This document shows, in pieces, positions 1-9,344 of a stretch of DNA of 64,000 bases (the stretch's first letter is position 1; every line of letters starts with the position of its first letter). The position numbers were made by a program, and so were the translations under genes. Source of the DNA: Micromonospora sp. HM5-17 (GTDB lineage: Bacteria > Actinomycetota > Actinomycetes > Mycobacteriales > Micromonosporaceae); contig NZ_RJWA01000004.1 of the NCBI RefSeq assembly GCF_003762835.1, forward strand, positions 248,001 through 312,000, written 5' to 3'. The notes under the pieces were generated by a model, which saw only the letters and a program-made list of their open reading frames with translations, did not search any database and was not told the origin of the DNA.

Positions 1-984
1 CTGGTCCTCGACGTCAGCGGCGGAGACAGTTTCAGCGACATCTACGGCGAGCACCGGTTTCGGACGGTGGCCTGGCCGAAGCGGCTCACCCTGCTGCGGC
101 GCCGGCCGTTGGTGCTGCTGCCGCAGACGTACGGGCCGTTCCGGGCGGCCCGACTGCGCTCCGAGGCGGCGGCGCTGGCCCGGGGCGCGACCATGGCCTG
201 GGCCCGGGACCCGGACAGCTACGCGGCGCTGGCCGACCTGCTCGGCCCGGACCTCGACCCGGCCCGGCACCGGGAGGGGGTCGACGTCGCCTTCGGCCTG
301 GAACCCCGGCCGCCGGACGAGCCGGCGTACCAGTGGCTGAGCGGGTGGTTCGCGGCGGCGCCGGGGCCGGTCGCCGGGATCAACATCAGCGGTCTGATCA
401 CCCGGCCGGAGGGGCGGGCGCGGTTCGGACTGGCCGGGGAGAGTCACCGGGTCGCCGAGCGGCTCTGCCGGCGCCTGCTCGACGGCGCCGACCATCGGGT
501 GATCATCGTGCCGCACGTCCTCACCCCGGGCGGTGACGACGACGACCGCGAGGCCAGCGAGCGGCTCTACGCCACCCTCGCCACCCGGTACGGCGACCGG
601 GTCGCGCTCTCCCCGGCCGGCCTGGACCCGCACCAGACGAAGTGGGTCATCGCTCGGACCAGCTGGTTCTGCGGGATGCGGATGCACGCCACCATCGCGG
701 CGCTCTCCTCGGGAGTACCGGCGGCGATCGTGGCGTACAGCGACAAGGCGCGGGGCGTCTTCGCCAGTGTGGGACAGCAGCGGCACGTCGCGGACGCCCG
801 CCGACTGGACGACGACGCGCTGCTCGACACGCTCTGGCGCTCCTGGACGGAGCGGGAGCAGGCCGCCGCCGAGCTGGCGGTGCGGACCCCGGCCGCGGTC
901 GCCCGCGCCGCCGCCCAGATGGACGAGATCGTCGCGGTGGCCCGGGCCGAGCGCGAGCGGCGGACCACGGTGGGGGCGCGGTGA
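1..984 (+). CDS. Polysaccharide pyruvyl transferase family protein (5' truncated by window edge)
   Basis: The reading frame is open from base 1, so the N-terminus lies outside the window. The visible part starts with a glycine-rich LDVSGGDSFSDIYG stretch and includes a PQTYGPF motif and a later SWFCGMRMHATIAAL block. This is the pattern of the polysaccharide pyruvyl transferase (WcaK/CsaB) family, which adds ketal pyruvate to surface glycans. The stop overlaps the GTG start of the next gene (GTGA), so the two are translationally coupled. Pairing with an F420-hydrogenase beta-like protein is common in exopolysaccharide clusters. The family call is fairly sure; the acceptor sugar cannot be told. 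Confidence 0.85.
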   Translation: MVLDVSGGDSFSDIYGEHRFRTVAWPKRLTLLRRRPLVLLPQTYGPFRAARLRSEAAALARGATMAWARDPDSYAALADLLGPDLDPARHREGVDVAFGLEPRPPDEPAYQWLSGWFAAAPGPVAGINISGLITRPEGRARFGLAGESHRVAERLCRRLLDGADHRVIIVPHVLTPGGDDDDREASERLYATLATRYGDRVALSPAGLDPHQTKWVIARTSWFCGMRMHATIAALSSGVPAAIVAYSDKARGVFASVGQQRHVADARRLDDDALLDTLWRSWTEREQAAAELAVRTPAAVARAAAQMDEIVAVARAERERRTTVGAR

Positions 985-2321
985 GGCGCCGGCTCCGAGA
1001 CGTGCACGACGTGGCGTCGGGCAAGCTCTGCACCGGCTGCGGCGTCTGCGCCTACCTGGCCCCGACCGAGGTGCGGATGGTCGACGTCCTCGACCACGGC
1101 CGGCGTCCGCTGCCGATCGTCCCGGCCGGGCGCGGGCCGGACGCGGCCGCGGCGCTCCGCTGTTGCCCGGGGGCGGGGCTGGGGCACGAGACCAGCCGGC
1201 CGGCCCCGGGTGAGGTCGCCGAGCTGCGGGCGGCCTGGGGACCGGTCCGGGCGATCTGGGAGGGGTACGCCGCCGACCCGGCGGTCCGGTACGCCGGCTC
1301 CAGCGGCGGGGTGGCGACCGCGTTGGCCGGGTACTGCCTGACCGAGGCGGGGATGGCCGGAGTGCTGCATGTCGGCGCCCGGTCCGATGTGCCGTACCTG
1401 AACGAGACCCGGCTCTCCCGGACCCCGGCCCAGCTGCTGGCCGGCGCCGGCTCCCGGTACGCCCCGGCGAGTCCGTGCGACCGCCTCGACCTCATCGAGC
1501 ACGCCGAGGGCCCGTGTGTCTTCATCGGTAAGCCCTGCGACGTGGCGGCGGTCCGGATGGTCCGGCGGCTGCGGCCGGAGCTGGACGCCCGAATCGGGCT
1601 CACCATCGCGGTCTTCTGCGCCGGTACCCCGACCACCCGCGGCACCCTGGAGATGCTGGCGCGGCTGGGGGTCGACGACCCGACCATGCTGGAGTCGGTG
1701 CACTACCGGGGAAACGGGTGGCCCGGCCAGGCCCGAGCCCGGCTGCGCGACGACCCGCCGGAGCGGCGGCGGGAACTGAGCTACGCGGAGTCCTGGGGCG
1801 ACATCCTCCAGAAGCACCGGCAGTGGCGCTGCTACCTCTGCCCGGACCACACCGGTGAGTTCGCCGACGTCGCGGTCGGCGATCCGTGGTACCGGCCGAC
1901 CGGCGACGACCCGGGCCGGTCGCTGGTGCTGGCTCGGACCGAGCGGGGCGTGCGGCTGGTCGAGGCGGCGATCGCAGCCGGGGCGCTGGTGCTGACCCCG
2001 GTGGCTCCGGCGGTCCTGCCGGCCTCACAGCCGAACCTGCTCGGCGCCCGGGGCGCGGTGTGGGGGCGGGTGGCGACGCTGCGGGCGGCCGGGCTGCCCG
2101 CACCCCGGTTCCGGCACCTGCCGATGGCCGGCATCTGGTGGCGGCACCTGTCGCTCGCCGAGAAGCTTCGCTCGACCGTCGGCACGCTGCGCCGGATCCG
2201 GCGCAAGCGGCTCCGGGAACCGGCAGCGCTGGTGCCGTACCCGGAGGTGGCTCCGCCGGCCCCGGAACCGGCCCGGCACGGCTCACACCTCGGTCAGACC
2301 GGGCGGCCGTTGTCGAAGTAG
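981..2321 (+). CDS. Coenzyme F420 hydrogenase/dehydrogenase beta-subunit family protein
   Basis: About 446 aa from a GTG at 981 that overlaps the previous stop. Near the N-terminus a CTGCGVC ferredoxin-like cysteine cluster is followed by the FrhB-type N- and C-terminal domains, including YAGSSGGVATALAGYCL, GKPCDVAAVR and a late CYLCPDHTGEFADVAVGDPW segment. FrhB proteins bind FAD, F420 and an Fe-S cluster. Members next to pyruvyl transferases sit in polysaccharide clusters, where the substrate is usually unknown. Longer upstream starts exist in this frame but lie inside the pyruvyl transferase gene and are rejected. The 3' end overlaps the convergent beta-helix gene by 28 nt. Confidence 0.85.
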   Translation: MRRRLRDVHDVASGKLCTGCGVCAYLAPTEVRMVDVLDHGRRPLPIVPAGRGPDAAAALRCCPGAGLGHETSRPAPGEVAELRAAWGPVRAIWEGYAADPAVRYAGSSGGVATALAGYCLTEAGMAGVLHVGARSDVPYLNETRLSRTPAQLLAGAGSRYAPASPCDRLDLIEHAEGPCVFIGKPCDVAAVRMVRRLRPELDARIGLTIAVFCAGTPTTRGTLEMLARLGVDDPTMLESVHYRGNGWPGQARARLRDDPPERRRELSYAESWGDILQKHRQWRCYLCPDHTGEFADVAVGDPWYRPTGDDPGRSLVLARTERGVRLVEAAIAAGALVLTPVAPAVLPASQPNLLGARGAVWGRVATLRAAGLPAPRFRHLPMAGIWWRHLSLAEKLRSTVGTLRRIRRKRLREPAALVPYPEVAPPAPEPARHGSHLGQTGRPLSK

Positions 2322-3637
2322 ACGTTCGTCGCCTGCCAGGACACCCCGGCGCGGTCCCGGCCCGAGACGACGCCGTAGCGGTAGTCGCGGCCGAACTTGT
2401 TGTTGCGGAAGACGATGTTGGAGCCGACCAGCCGGGGACTGATCCCGATCGAGTAGTTGCCGCCGTTGCAGTAGTTGTCCTCGTAGGTGAGGTTGGTCAG
2501 CGTCGGCGCGGTCTCGGAGCCGATCGTGAGGCAGGAGTTGAACGGGTCGTTCGTGGTCGGGTTGTACGACAACAGGGTGTTGTGCCGGATCACGATGTTG
2601 GATCCGCCGGTGCTCTGCAGGACGTCGTTGTGCGAGCTGGCGACCCGGGCGAGGCTGTGGATGTAGGAGTTGGTCACCCGGGTGTTGCTGCTCAGCCGCG
2701 GGCCGTCGATCATGTTGTAGATGTTCACCCGGTTGAGCGTGTAGTCGCCGCAGCAGACCGAGGCCGAGTTCTGGCCCATGCCGTTGATCTCGACGTCCTG
2801 AACGAGCAGGTTGCTCGCCCCGGTCAGGGTCCGGATCGAGTACGTGGGGCTGTTGCAGGTGATCCGGGACCGGAGGATCTGGACGTTGGCGGCGGCGACG
2901 GTGACACAGCCGACGATGTTGAGCCCGCTGACCACCTGGCCGGCGGTGCGGAGGCTGAGCGAGCCGGAGTTGCGCAGTGTGGTGCCGGGCGGTACGCCGG
3001 TGTTCGCCGCGCTCGGCCAGTAGGTGATCGGGGTGGGCGGGGTCTGGGCCGGGGCGTACACCGGCTCGTTCGCCATCTGCTCGGCCGCCGCCGGGTCCGG
3101 AGTCGGGCCGACCGGTCCGGTCGGGCTCGCCGGCACCCCGCCCGGGTACGGCCGGCCGTCCCGCTCCGAGTCCACGATGGTGGCGAGGTTCCCCTCGTGC
3201 TGCCCGAACGCCTGGCGGCAGCCGTTGACCCGGACCCGCAGCGCGGAGTAACCGCCGGGGACGATGCCGTCGGTCCCGGCCGAGGTGCACTGGATGGTGG
3301 TCTCCTCCAGCAGGGTGCCGGTCACCCCGGGGCGGATCACGACGGCGGCCCGACCGCCGGCGCGGATCGTCACGTCTCGGATGGTGATGTTGTTGGCGGC
3401 GACCTCGATCGGACGGTCGACCGTCTGCCCCCAGAAGACCGACTCGGGCTGGTCGAGCACGAGCGGCGCCGTCCGGACCGGGTGGCCTGTCACCGTCAGC
3501 ACCAGGTAGCCGCTGACGGCGAGGATGGCGAGGGTGAGGCCGAACGCCCCGGCCAGCAGGATCCGGCGGCGGCGCCGGCCCGGGACCGGCAGGGGGTTCG
3601 GTGGTTCGGTCGCGTTCGTGGTGTTGGTGTCAGTCAC
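2294..3637 (-). CDS. Membrane-anchored right-handed beta-helix (pectate lyase-like) protein
   Basis: 447 aa from a GTG preceded by a GGGGGGA ribosome-binding site. The N-terminus is a short cytoplasmic arm with an RRRRR stretch, then one membrane segment (about residues 27-50). The rest is rich in N/T/V ladder-like repeats such as NITIRDVTIRAGG, NVQILRSRITCN and NLLVQDVEING, typical of a right-handed parallel beta-helix as in pectate lyases and polysaccharide-modifying proteins. No clear catalytic residues can be assigned. It is convergent with the polysaccharide genes and may act on the same extracellular glycan; that link is inference. Confidence 0.75.
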   Translation of the reverse strand: MTDTNTTNATEPPNPLPVPGRRRRRILLAGAFGLTLAILAVSGYLVLTVTGHPVRTAPLVLDQPESVFWGQTVDRPIEVAANNITIRDVTIRAGGRAAVVIRPGVTGTLLEETTIQCTSAGTDGIVPGGYSALRVRVNGCRQAFGQHEGNLATIVDSERDGRPYPGGVPASPTGPVGPTPDPAAAEQMANEPVYAPAQTPPTPITYWPSAANTGVPPGTTLRNSGSLSLRTAGQVVSGLNIVGCVTVAAANVQILRSRITCNSPTYSIRTLTGASNLLVQDVEINGMGQNSASVCCGDYTLNRVNIYNMIDGPRLSSNTRVTNSYIHSLARVASSHNDVLQSTGGSNIVIRHNTLLSYNPTTNDPFNSCLTIGSETAPTLTNLTYEDNYCNGGNYSIGISPRLVGSNIVFRNNKFGRDYRYGVVSGRDRAGVSWQATNVYFDNGRPV

Positions 3638-3953
3638 GGCTATCCCCCCACGGGCGTGTCACACACCGGCTTGGCCCAGCCGTCCCCGTCGAGGTCGCCC
3701 ACGCCGATACCCACCGGGCGTCACCAGCCCGCTTCAGCCGGCGTGATCGCCGCGCCCGAGGCATGCTGCCCTGCTCAGAAGGGGTGCGGCCCGGAAGCGT
3801 GCGATATGTTGACCCCGAGGGAATATTACAAGGCGCGTTTAAGTGATTACAATTCTCGATTCAGACGGATTGCGGACAGATGCGGTCGCGCGGCCGGGGC
3901 CACGCCGGCAGCTCCGCCTCGGGTACGCCCCGGCGCCTGACCGCCGACGGGCC
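3638..3953. other. Intergenic region upstream of beta-helix gene
   Basis: About 316 bp between the start of the beta-helix gene (minus strand) and the end of the permease gene (minus strand). Most is GC-rich and non-coding in appearance. A conspicuously AT-richer island at about 3810-3875 (GGGAATATTACAAGG and GTGATTACAATTCTCG) is unlike its surroundings and may hold the promoter for the beta-helix gene. No convincing ORF seen. Confidence 0.5.
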
Positions 3954-5195
3954 TCAGCGGAGGTCCTGTCGGGGTAGCACCACCTCGCGCAGCACCAGTT
4001 GGATCGCCGCGACCGCCGGGATGGCGACCAACGCGCCGATCACCCCGAACAGCGCCACCCCGAGCAGCGCCGCGACGATCGCCGCCACGTCGTTGACCTC
4101 GACGGAGCGGCGCATCACCCGGGGGTAGATCAGGTAGTTCTCCAGCTGCTGGTAGACCAGGAAGAAGACCACGCAGGCGATCCCGGTCGGCACGTCGGTG
4201 GCGAAGCCCACCACGCTGACCAGGATCGCCCCGATGGTGGCCCCGATCTGCGGGATGAGGTCGCAGATCGCCACCACCACGGCGAGCGCGAACGGGTAGG
4301 CCAGCCCGACGACCACCGAGAACACGAACGTGCTCACCCCGGCCAGGAGCGCGATCGCCAGCGCCCCGACCAGGTACGCCCCGACCTTGGCAAGAATGGC
4401 GTCCCCGATCAGCCGGACCCGCTCACGGCGGCTCGCCGGAACCAGGCCGTACCCGAGTTCGCGCAGCCGGTCGAAGGCGGCCATGAAGTAGATGGTCAGG
4501 ATCAGCACGGTCAGCACGTTGAAGATCGCACCGAAGACGAACCGGGCACCGCCGAAGACCCCGCCGAGGGCTCGGCTGACGTTCTCCATGCTGGCCGCCG
4601 ACTTGATCCGCTCCACCAGGTCGTACTGGACCACCAGCTCGTTGACGGTCTCGCTGCGGCGGAGCTGCTCGACGTACGACGGGAGCTGTTCGATGAACTC
4701 ACCGGTCTGGCTGATCAGGGGCGGGACCAGCGCGTAGACGCCACCGGCGATGAGCAGGAGCAGGCTCAGCGCGACCGCCGCCACGGCGAGCCCCCGCGGC
4801 AGCCCCCAGGACCGCAGCCGGGCCACCGCCGGGTTCAGGCCGATCGCGAGGAAGAGCGCGATGAAGACCAGCATCAGCACCGATCCCGCGTTGCGTACCG
4901 CGAGGTAGATCGCGTACGCCAGCAGCGCGCCCAGCCCGAAGGTGAATCCGGTCAGGAACGGGTTGAACCGCAGCGGTTGCCCGAGGTGGCCGAACCGGCC
5001 CGGGTGACCGAGCGAGCCGGGGGAGCCCGCCGGAGCGTCGCCGTGGTCGTGCTCCGGATCCGGGCCGGGGCCGGCCGTACGGTCCGGGGAGATCCCGGCG
5101 ACCGGTCCGGACTCCGGCCCGCCGACCGCTGCGGTCGCCGCGGTCGCCGCCTCCGGTGGCTCGTCGTCCTCCACCGCCGTACGCTCGCTCGCCAC
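3954..5195 (-). CDS. AI-2E family transporter (PerM/UPF0118-type permease)
   Basis: 413 aa from a GTG preceded by GGGAGG. A long acidic and Gly/Pro-rich cytoplasmic N-terminus (about 85 residues) is followed by the family pattern: two to three N-terminal membrane segments (FTFGLGALLAYAIYLAV; VLMLVFIALFLAIGLNPAV; GLAVAAVALSLLLLIAGGVYALVPP), a soluble loop, then a block of C-terminal segments with FALAVVVAICDLIPQIGATIGAI and QQLENYLIYPRVM, both typical of the family. Members export AI-2, auxin or unknown solutes, or act as Na+/H+ antiporters, so substrate is undecided. It lies 63 nt beyond the coiled-coil gene on the same strand. Confidence 0.88.
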   Translation of the reverse strand: MASERTAVEDDEPPEAATAATAAVGGPESGPVAGISPDRTAGPGPDPEHDHGDAPAGSPGSLGHPGRFGHLGQPLRFNPFLTGFTFGLGALLAYAIYLAVRNAGSVLMLVFIALFLAIGLNPAVARLRSWGLPRGLAVAAVALSLLLLIAGGVYALVPPLISQTGEFIEQLPSYVEQLRRSETVNELVVQYDLVERIKSAASMENVSRALGGVFGGARFVFGAIFNVLTVLILTIYFMAAFDRLRELGYGLVPASRRERVRLIGDAILAKVGAYLVGALAIALLAGVSTFVFSVVVGLAYPFALAVVVAICDLIPQIGATIGAILVSVVGFATDVPTGIACVVFFLVYQQLENYLIYPRVMRRSVEVNDVAAIVAALLGVALFGVIGALVAIPAVAAIQLVLREVVLPRQDLR

Positions 5196-5258
5196 CCGGA
5201 CCTCCCCGACGTCGTCCCTGGTCAGAGGTTAACGGGCAGGCGAGGCGGTCCCCGACCG

Positions 5259-7679
5259 TCACTCCGAGTCGACGCTGACCGTCCGGGTCTTCGCGGCCTG
5301 GCCCTTTTGGGGCGTGGCCCCGGAGGTCTCCTTCGGCGCGGCGGACCGGTGCTGCCCCGACCGGGTGGACTGGCCGTCCGGAGGTGTGGCCGCGGCCGGG
5401 CTCTCCGTCGCCGTGCCGACCTGGCCGTCGCGCGACCGGGCGGCCGGCTCCTCCGCGGCGAGCGGGCCGGTCCCCTGCTCCTCCTTGGTCTTGCTGCCCT
5501 GGTCCTCGACGGTCGGCTTCCCGCCGGTCTTGCCGGAGTCCCCGGTGCTCGTGATGGTGGTGGGCACCGGCTCCCGGCCGCCGGCACCGGGCACCGCCGC
5601 CACCGTCGGCTCGCCCTCGAGCGGCGGCTCGACGCCGCCGGTCACCGGGGACGGCCGGGCCTCGTGCGCCCGCAGGTCGGCGGAGGCCTGCTCCACGGCG
5701 GCCTCGACGAACTGCTGCACCGCCGGCTCGGCCTGGGCCAACTGGTGTTCGGCCCGCTCCAGCTGCTCCTCGGCCCGCTGCGCCGACTGCTCGGTACCGC
5801 TCAGCCGGGCCTGCTCGTCGGCGAGCTGTGCCCGGGCCGCGGCCAGCTGCCGCTGGATCCGCTCCGACTCCTGCCGGGAGGCGACCGTCTCCTGCCGGAT
5901 GTCGGCGAGCGCCTGCTGCGCATCGGCGAGCTCCTGCATGACCTCGGCCAGCTGCTGCCGCCCGGCCGCCGCCTCCTGCTGGGTGGTCGCCAGGTGCCGC
6001 TGGGTGGTCGCCAGGTGCTGCTGCGCGGTGGCGAGGTACTCCTCGAACTGGCGCCGTGAGGCCGCGGCCTGCTCCTCGGCCTGCCGCTGCATCTCGGTCA
6101 GCCGCTCCTCGGCCTCCCGCCGGATGGTGGCGGCGTGCTCCTCCGCCTCCCGGCGCACCCGGGCGGCGTACTCCTCCGCCTGCCGGTGTAGCTCGTCGAC
6201 GCCGCCCTCGATCTCCGCGCGCCGCTGCTCGTACTCCCGCTCCAGCTCCGCCAGTCGGGTCTGGTAGGTCCGCTCCAGCTCCGCCTGCCGCTCCTGGTAC
6301 TCCTGCTCCAGCTCGGATCTGCGCTGCTCGAACTCGCGCTCCGCCCCCGCGCGGTACGCGTTCAGTTCCTCCTCGAGCGCGGCTCGACCCGCCTCCAGCT
6401 CCCGCTGGGCCGCCTCGCGCTGGGCGGCGATCTCGTGTTCGGCGGCGGCGGTGCGCCGGTTGATCTCCTGCTCGACCCCGGCCCGCCAGGCGCCCAGCTC
6501 CGCCTGGGTCTCCGCCCGGACCTTCCGCGCGTACTCCTCGACCTCGGCCCGGGACCGCCGGACGAACTCCTCGGTCTCCTCGGTGATCCGCTTCGCCTCC
6601 TGGGTGGCCCGGGTGTGCGCGGCCTGGCCCGCCTCGCGGAGCTGGGTCGCCTCGTGCTTCGCCTTCGCGTACGCCCCCTGGCCGGCCTCGCGGAGCTGGT
6701 CGGCCTCCTGCCGGGCGAGCCCGATGATCCGGTCGGCCTCCTGCCGTGCGGTGTCGAGGAGGCGCTGGCTCTCCTGCTGGGCCTTGGCGTGGGCGGCCTG
6801 GCCGGCCTCGCGGAGCCGGGTCGCCTCCTGCTGGGCGGCGTCCCGCAACCGGGTCGCCTCCTGCTGGGCCGCGTGCCGCAGCCTGATCGACTCCTGTCGG
6901 GCACGCTCGACGACCTGCTCGGCCTCCCGGCTGGTCCGCTCGGTGAGCTCCTGCGCCTCCCGGGTGGTTCGTTCGGTGAGCCGGGCGGCCTCCTGGGCGG
7001 CGGTGTCCCGGATCTGCTTGGCCTCCTGCAACGCCTTGGCGTGGGCGGCGTGGCTCGCCTCGCGCAGCCGGTTCGCCTCCTCCGCGGCGCGGTTGCGCAG
7101 CTCGGAGGCCTCCTGCTGGGCCTTGGCGAGCGCGGCCTGGCCGGCCTCGCGCAGCCGGGCGGCCTCCTCGGCGGCGGCGGCGACGGCGGCCTCCGCCTCG
7201 GCCCGCCGCGCGTTGGTGACCTTCTCCTCCTCCGCCCTGCGGGCGGCGAGCGCCAGTTCGAAGTCGCGGAGCGCCTCGGCGGCCTGCTGACGGGCGTCCT
7301 CGAGGATCTGCTCCGCCTCGGCCCGGCGCGCCTCGAACTCCTGCGTCGCCTCGCGCTGGATGATCTCGGCCTGTTCCTCGGCGAGGGTGAGGATCTGTTC
7401 GACGACGGGCCCCAGATGCCGGAAGGACGCCCGGTCCACGACGCCGACCTGTCGCCGCAGGTTCGCCAGGTCGCGCTGGAGCGCCTCGACCTGGCCGGCC
7501 AGATTGTGAATCTGGGCGTACGCCTGTTCCCGTTGCGCCGCGAGCCGGGCGATATCCTTCTCGGCCTCGGCGACGTACCGGTCCACCTGCTTCTTGTCGT
7601 AGCCCCGGAGGGCCAACTCGAAGCTCGGCTCCGTGGCCACGTCCCTGTCCAGGGCGAACAAGTCCTCGCCGTACGACAT
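5259..7679 (-). CDS. Long coiled-coil cytoskeletal protein (DivIVA-like N-terminus, Scy/FilP type)
   Basis: 806 aa, ATG preceded by GGGAG. Residues about 18-55 (FELALRGYDKKQVDRYVAEAEKDI) match the DivIVA N-terminal lipid-binding signature. About 600 residues of nearly unbroken Ala/Glu/Arg/Gln coiled coil follow, with repeated blocks built on QQEATRLREAGQAAHAKA, then a low-complexity Pro/Thr/Gly tail rich in charged residues. In Streptomyces, Scy and FilP organise the hyphal tip, and their genes lie beside the methylmalonyl-CoA epimerase, thiolase and meaB genes, as here. The protein is shorter than Streptomyces Scy and the pair order is reversed by length, so no symbol is given. Predicted role: polar growth scaffold. 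Confidence 0.8.
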   Translation of the reverse strand: MSYGEDLFALDRDVATEPSFELALRGYDKKQVDRYVAEAEKDIARLAAQREQAYAQIHNLAGQVEALQRDLANLRRQVGVVDRASFRHLGPVVEQILTLAEEQAEIIQREATQEFEARRAEAEQILEDARQQAAEALRDFELALAARRAEEEKVTNARRAEAEAAVAAAAEEAARLREAGQAALAKAQQEASELRNRAAEEANRLREASHAAHAKALQEAKQIRDTAAQEAARLTERTTREAQELTERTSREAEQVVERARQESIRLRHAAQQEATRLRDAAQQEATRLREAGQAAHAKAQQESQRLLDTARQEADRIIGLARQEADQLREAGQGAYAKAKHEATQLREAGQAAHTRATQEAKRITEETEEFVRRSRAEVEEYARKVRAETQAELGAWRAGVEQEINRRTAAAEHEIAAQREAAQRELEAGRAALEEELNAYRAGAEREFEQRRSELEQEYQERQAELERTYQTRLAELEREYEQRRAEIEGGVDELHRQAEEYAARVRREAEEHAATIRREAEERLTEMQRQAEEQAAASRRQFEEYLATAQQHLATTQRHLATTQQEAAAGRQQLAEVMQELADAQQALADIRQETVASRQESERIQRQLAAARAQLADEQARLSGTEQSAQRAEEQLERAEHQLAQAEPAVQQFVEAAVEQASADLRAHEARPSPVTGGVEPPLEGEPTVAAVPGAGGREPVPTTITSTGDSGKTGGKPTVEDQGSKTKEEQGTGPLAAEEPAARSRDGQVGTATESPAAATPPDGQSTRSGQHRSAAPKETSGATPQKGQAAKTRTVSVDSE

Positions 7680-7786
7680 GCTCCCATCCTCACACGCGCC
7701 GCCCTGTTCTGCGGCAATACCCGGCGTGGCCGGGACGAGCCCCGCCGGCCGGTGACGGTGTGGTGGGGGATGAGTCAGACAGCGCT

Positions 7787-7820
7787 CGGGGCCGTACCGG
7801 AAGATTCCGGTACGGCCCCG
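7787..7820 (-). terminator. Hairpin between the two coiled-coil genes
   Basis: A perfect 15-bp stem (CGGGGCCGTACCGGA at 7787-7801 and its complement at 7806-7820) with a 4-nt AGAT loop lies 46 nt past the stop of the 426-aa coiled-coil gene. It has no U-tract, as is usual in high-GC actinomycetes. It probably terminates or attenuates transcription between the two genes. Confidence 0.75.
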
Positions 7821-7866
7821 GTCGTGCTGCTGCCCCGCAGTCCGACCCGCGCGACCAGCCGCCGAG

Positions 7867-9147
7867 TCAGCTGGAGACGTCGGCGGTCAGCCGGTTCTCG
7901 GTGTCGTCCTTGTCGCTGGACTTCGTCTCGGTCTCGGTCTTGGGGGTGGTGGCGGCGGGCGTCGCGGCGCTCGCGCCCGGAACGATGCCGGCCAGGCCGG
8001 AGAGCATCTGGCCGAGCTGGGCGGTGACGGCGTCCTTCTGCCGGGTGAGGTCCTCGACCTCGCGGCGGGCCGCCTGCGTGGTCAGCTCCGCCTCGGTGCG
8101 CGCCTCGGTGAGCAGGCGGTGGGCCTCCGCCCGCGCCTCGTTCAGGGTCTTCTCGGCCAGCGCCTTGGCCTGCTCGATGGTCTCGGCGGCGGTCCGCTCC
8201 GACTCCAACCGGCGCGCCTCGGCGCGCTGCTCGATCTCCTTCGCCCGCTCCTGCGCCGCCGCGGCCCGCTGCTCGGCCTCGGCGACCAGCTTCTGGGTCT
8301 GGGCGACCTGGGCGGCGTGCCGCTCCGACTCCTCGCGCTCGGCCTTCTCCCGGCGCTCCGCCAGCTGCAGCTCCAGCGCCTGGAGGTCCTTGTCCCGCTT
8401 GTCGCGGGCGTCGGCGAGCAGCTTGGTTGCCTCGGCGCGCTTCTCCTCGGCCTCCCGGGCCGCCTTCGCGCGCAGCTGGGTGATCTCCCGCTCGGCGGTG
8501 GCACGCAGCGTCGCCACCTCACGCTCGACGGTGGACCGCAGCTCGGCCACCTCGTGCGCGGTGACCGTGCGGAGCTGCTTGGTCTCCCGCTCCGCGTCGG
8601 CGCGGAGTGTGTCCGCCTCGCGGCGGGCCTGCACGCGCACCTCGGCCGCCTCCCGCTCCGCGGCGGTACGCAGACTGCCCGCCTCCCGCTCCGCGGAGGC
8701 CTTCATCGCGGCGGCCTCGGCGCGGGCCTTGTCGGTGATCTCCCGCGCCTCCAGCCGGGCGGCGGAGAGGATGCCCTCGGACTCGCGTTTGGCCTCGCTG
8801 CGGTGGTCGTTGGCCTGTTCCTCGGCGAGGCGGAGGATCTGCTCGACCCGGGTACCCAAACCCGAGAGGGTGGGTCGGCTGTTCTCCTCCAGTTGCTTGT
8901 TGGTGTCGCTGAGCTTCTGCTCCAGCGCCGCGATGCGCTGCTCGGCCTGGCGGAGCCGTCGCTGGGCGTCGTTCATCCGCTGTTCGGCGTCCGCGCGGTC
9001 CTGCTGCGCCTGGTGCAGTGCCGCGTTCAGCCGGCCCAGGTGGCTGTTGACCTGCTCACGGTCGTAGCCGCGCAGAGCGATCGTGAAATCTGGTTGTGAG
9101 TTCGCGTTGTCGAAGAACGCGAGAGGGGAGGGTTGCTGCTGGGGCAT
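7867..9147 (-). CDS. Coiled-coil cytoskeletal protein (DivIVA-like N-terminus, FilP/Scy type)
   Basis: 426 aa. The N-terminus FTIALRGYDREQVNSHLGRLNAAL closely resembles that of the 806-aa neighbour, so the two are paralogues. A continuous coiled coil follows to about residue 370 with repeated EREAxxLRxxAExE units, then a short TPAATTPKTETETK tail. Length and composition suit FilP-like intermediate-filament proteins, although the position next to the epimerase gene is that of scy in Streptomyces. No strong ribosome-binding site is visible before the ATG. It is separated from the downstream paralogue by a strong hairpin, suggesting unequal expression. Confidence 0.8.
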   Translation of the reverse strand: MPQQQPSPLAFFDNANSQPDFTIALRGYDREQVNSHLGRLNAALHQAQQDRADAEQRMNDAQRRLRQAEQRIAALEQKLSDTNKQLEENSRPTLSGLGTRVEQILRLAEEQANDHRSEAKRESEGILSAARLEAREITDKARAEAAAMKASAEREAGSLRTAAEREAAEVRVQARREADTLRADAERETKQLRTVTAHEVAELRSTVEREVATLRATAEREITQLRAKAAREAEEKRAEATKLLADARDKRDKDLQALELQLAERREKAEREESERHAAQVAQTQKLVAEAEQRAAAAQERAKEIEQRAEARRLESERTAAETIEQAKALAEKTLNEARAEAHRLLTEARTEAELTTQAARREVEDLTRQKDAVTAQLGQMLSGLAGIVPGASAATPAATTPKTETETKSSDKDDTENRLTADVSS

Positions 9148-9344
9148 TGGGACATACTCGCAGACTCACCGGGGTCTTTCGCAAGAGCCGGGAGGCTCTA
9201 TCGCCCGCAGTGGACATGGTCAACTCGACTCGCCGCGGAGCCGTACCATTTCTACGGTCTTCGCTGATCCGAATCCGGTTCCGCAACCGGACCGCCGGTG
9301 TGGTTCCCGATCGACCTCCCGGCCACCTCCCAGCCACCGTTCGG

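Noticed and set aside
6435-8027. Long plus-strand frames opposite the coiled-coil genes
   Set aside because: Leu/Gly-repetitive products that mirror the coiled-coil codons; classic high-GC shadow frames.
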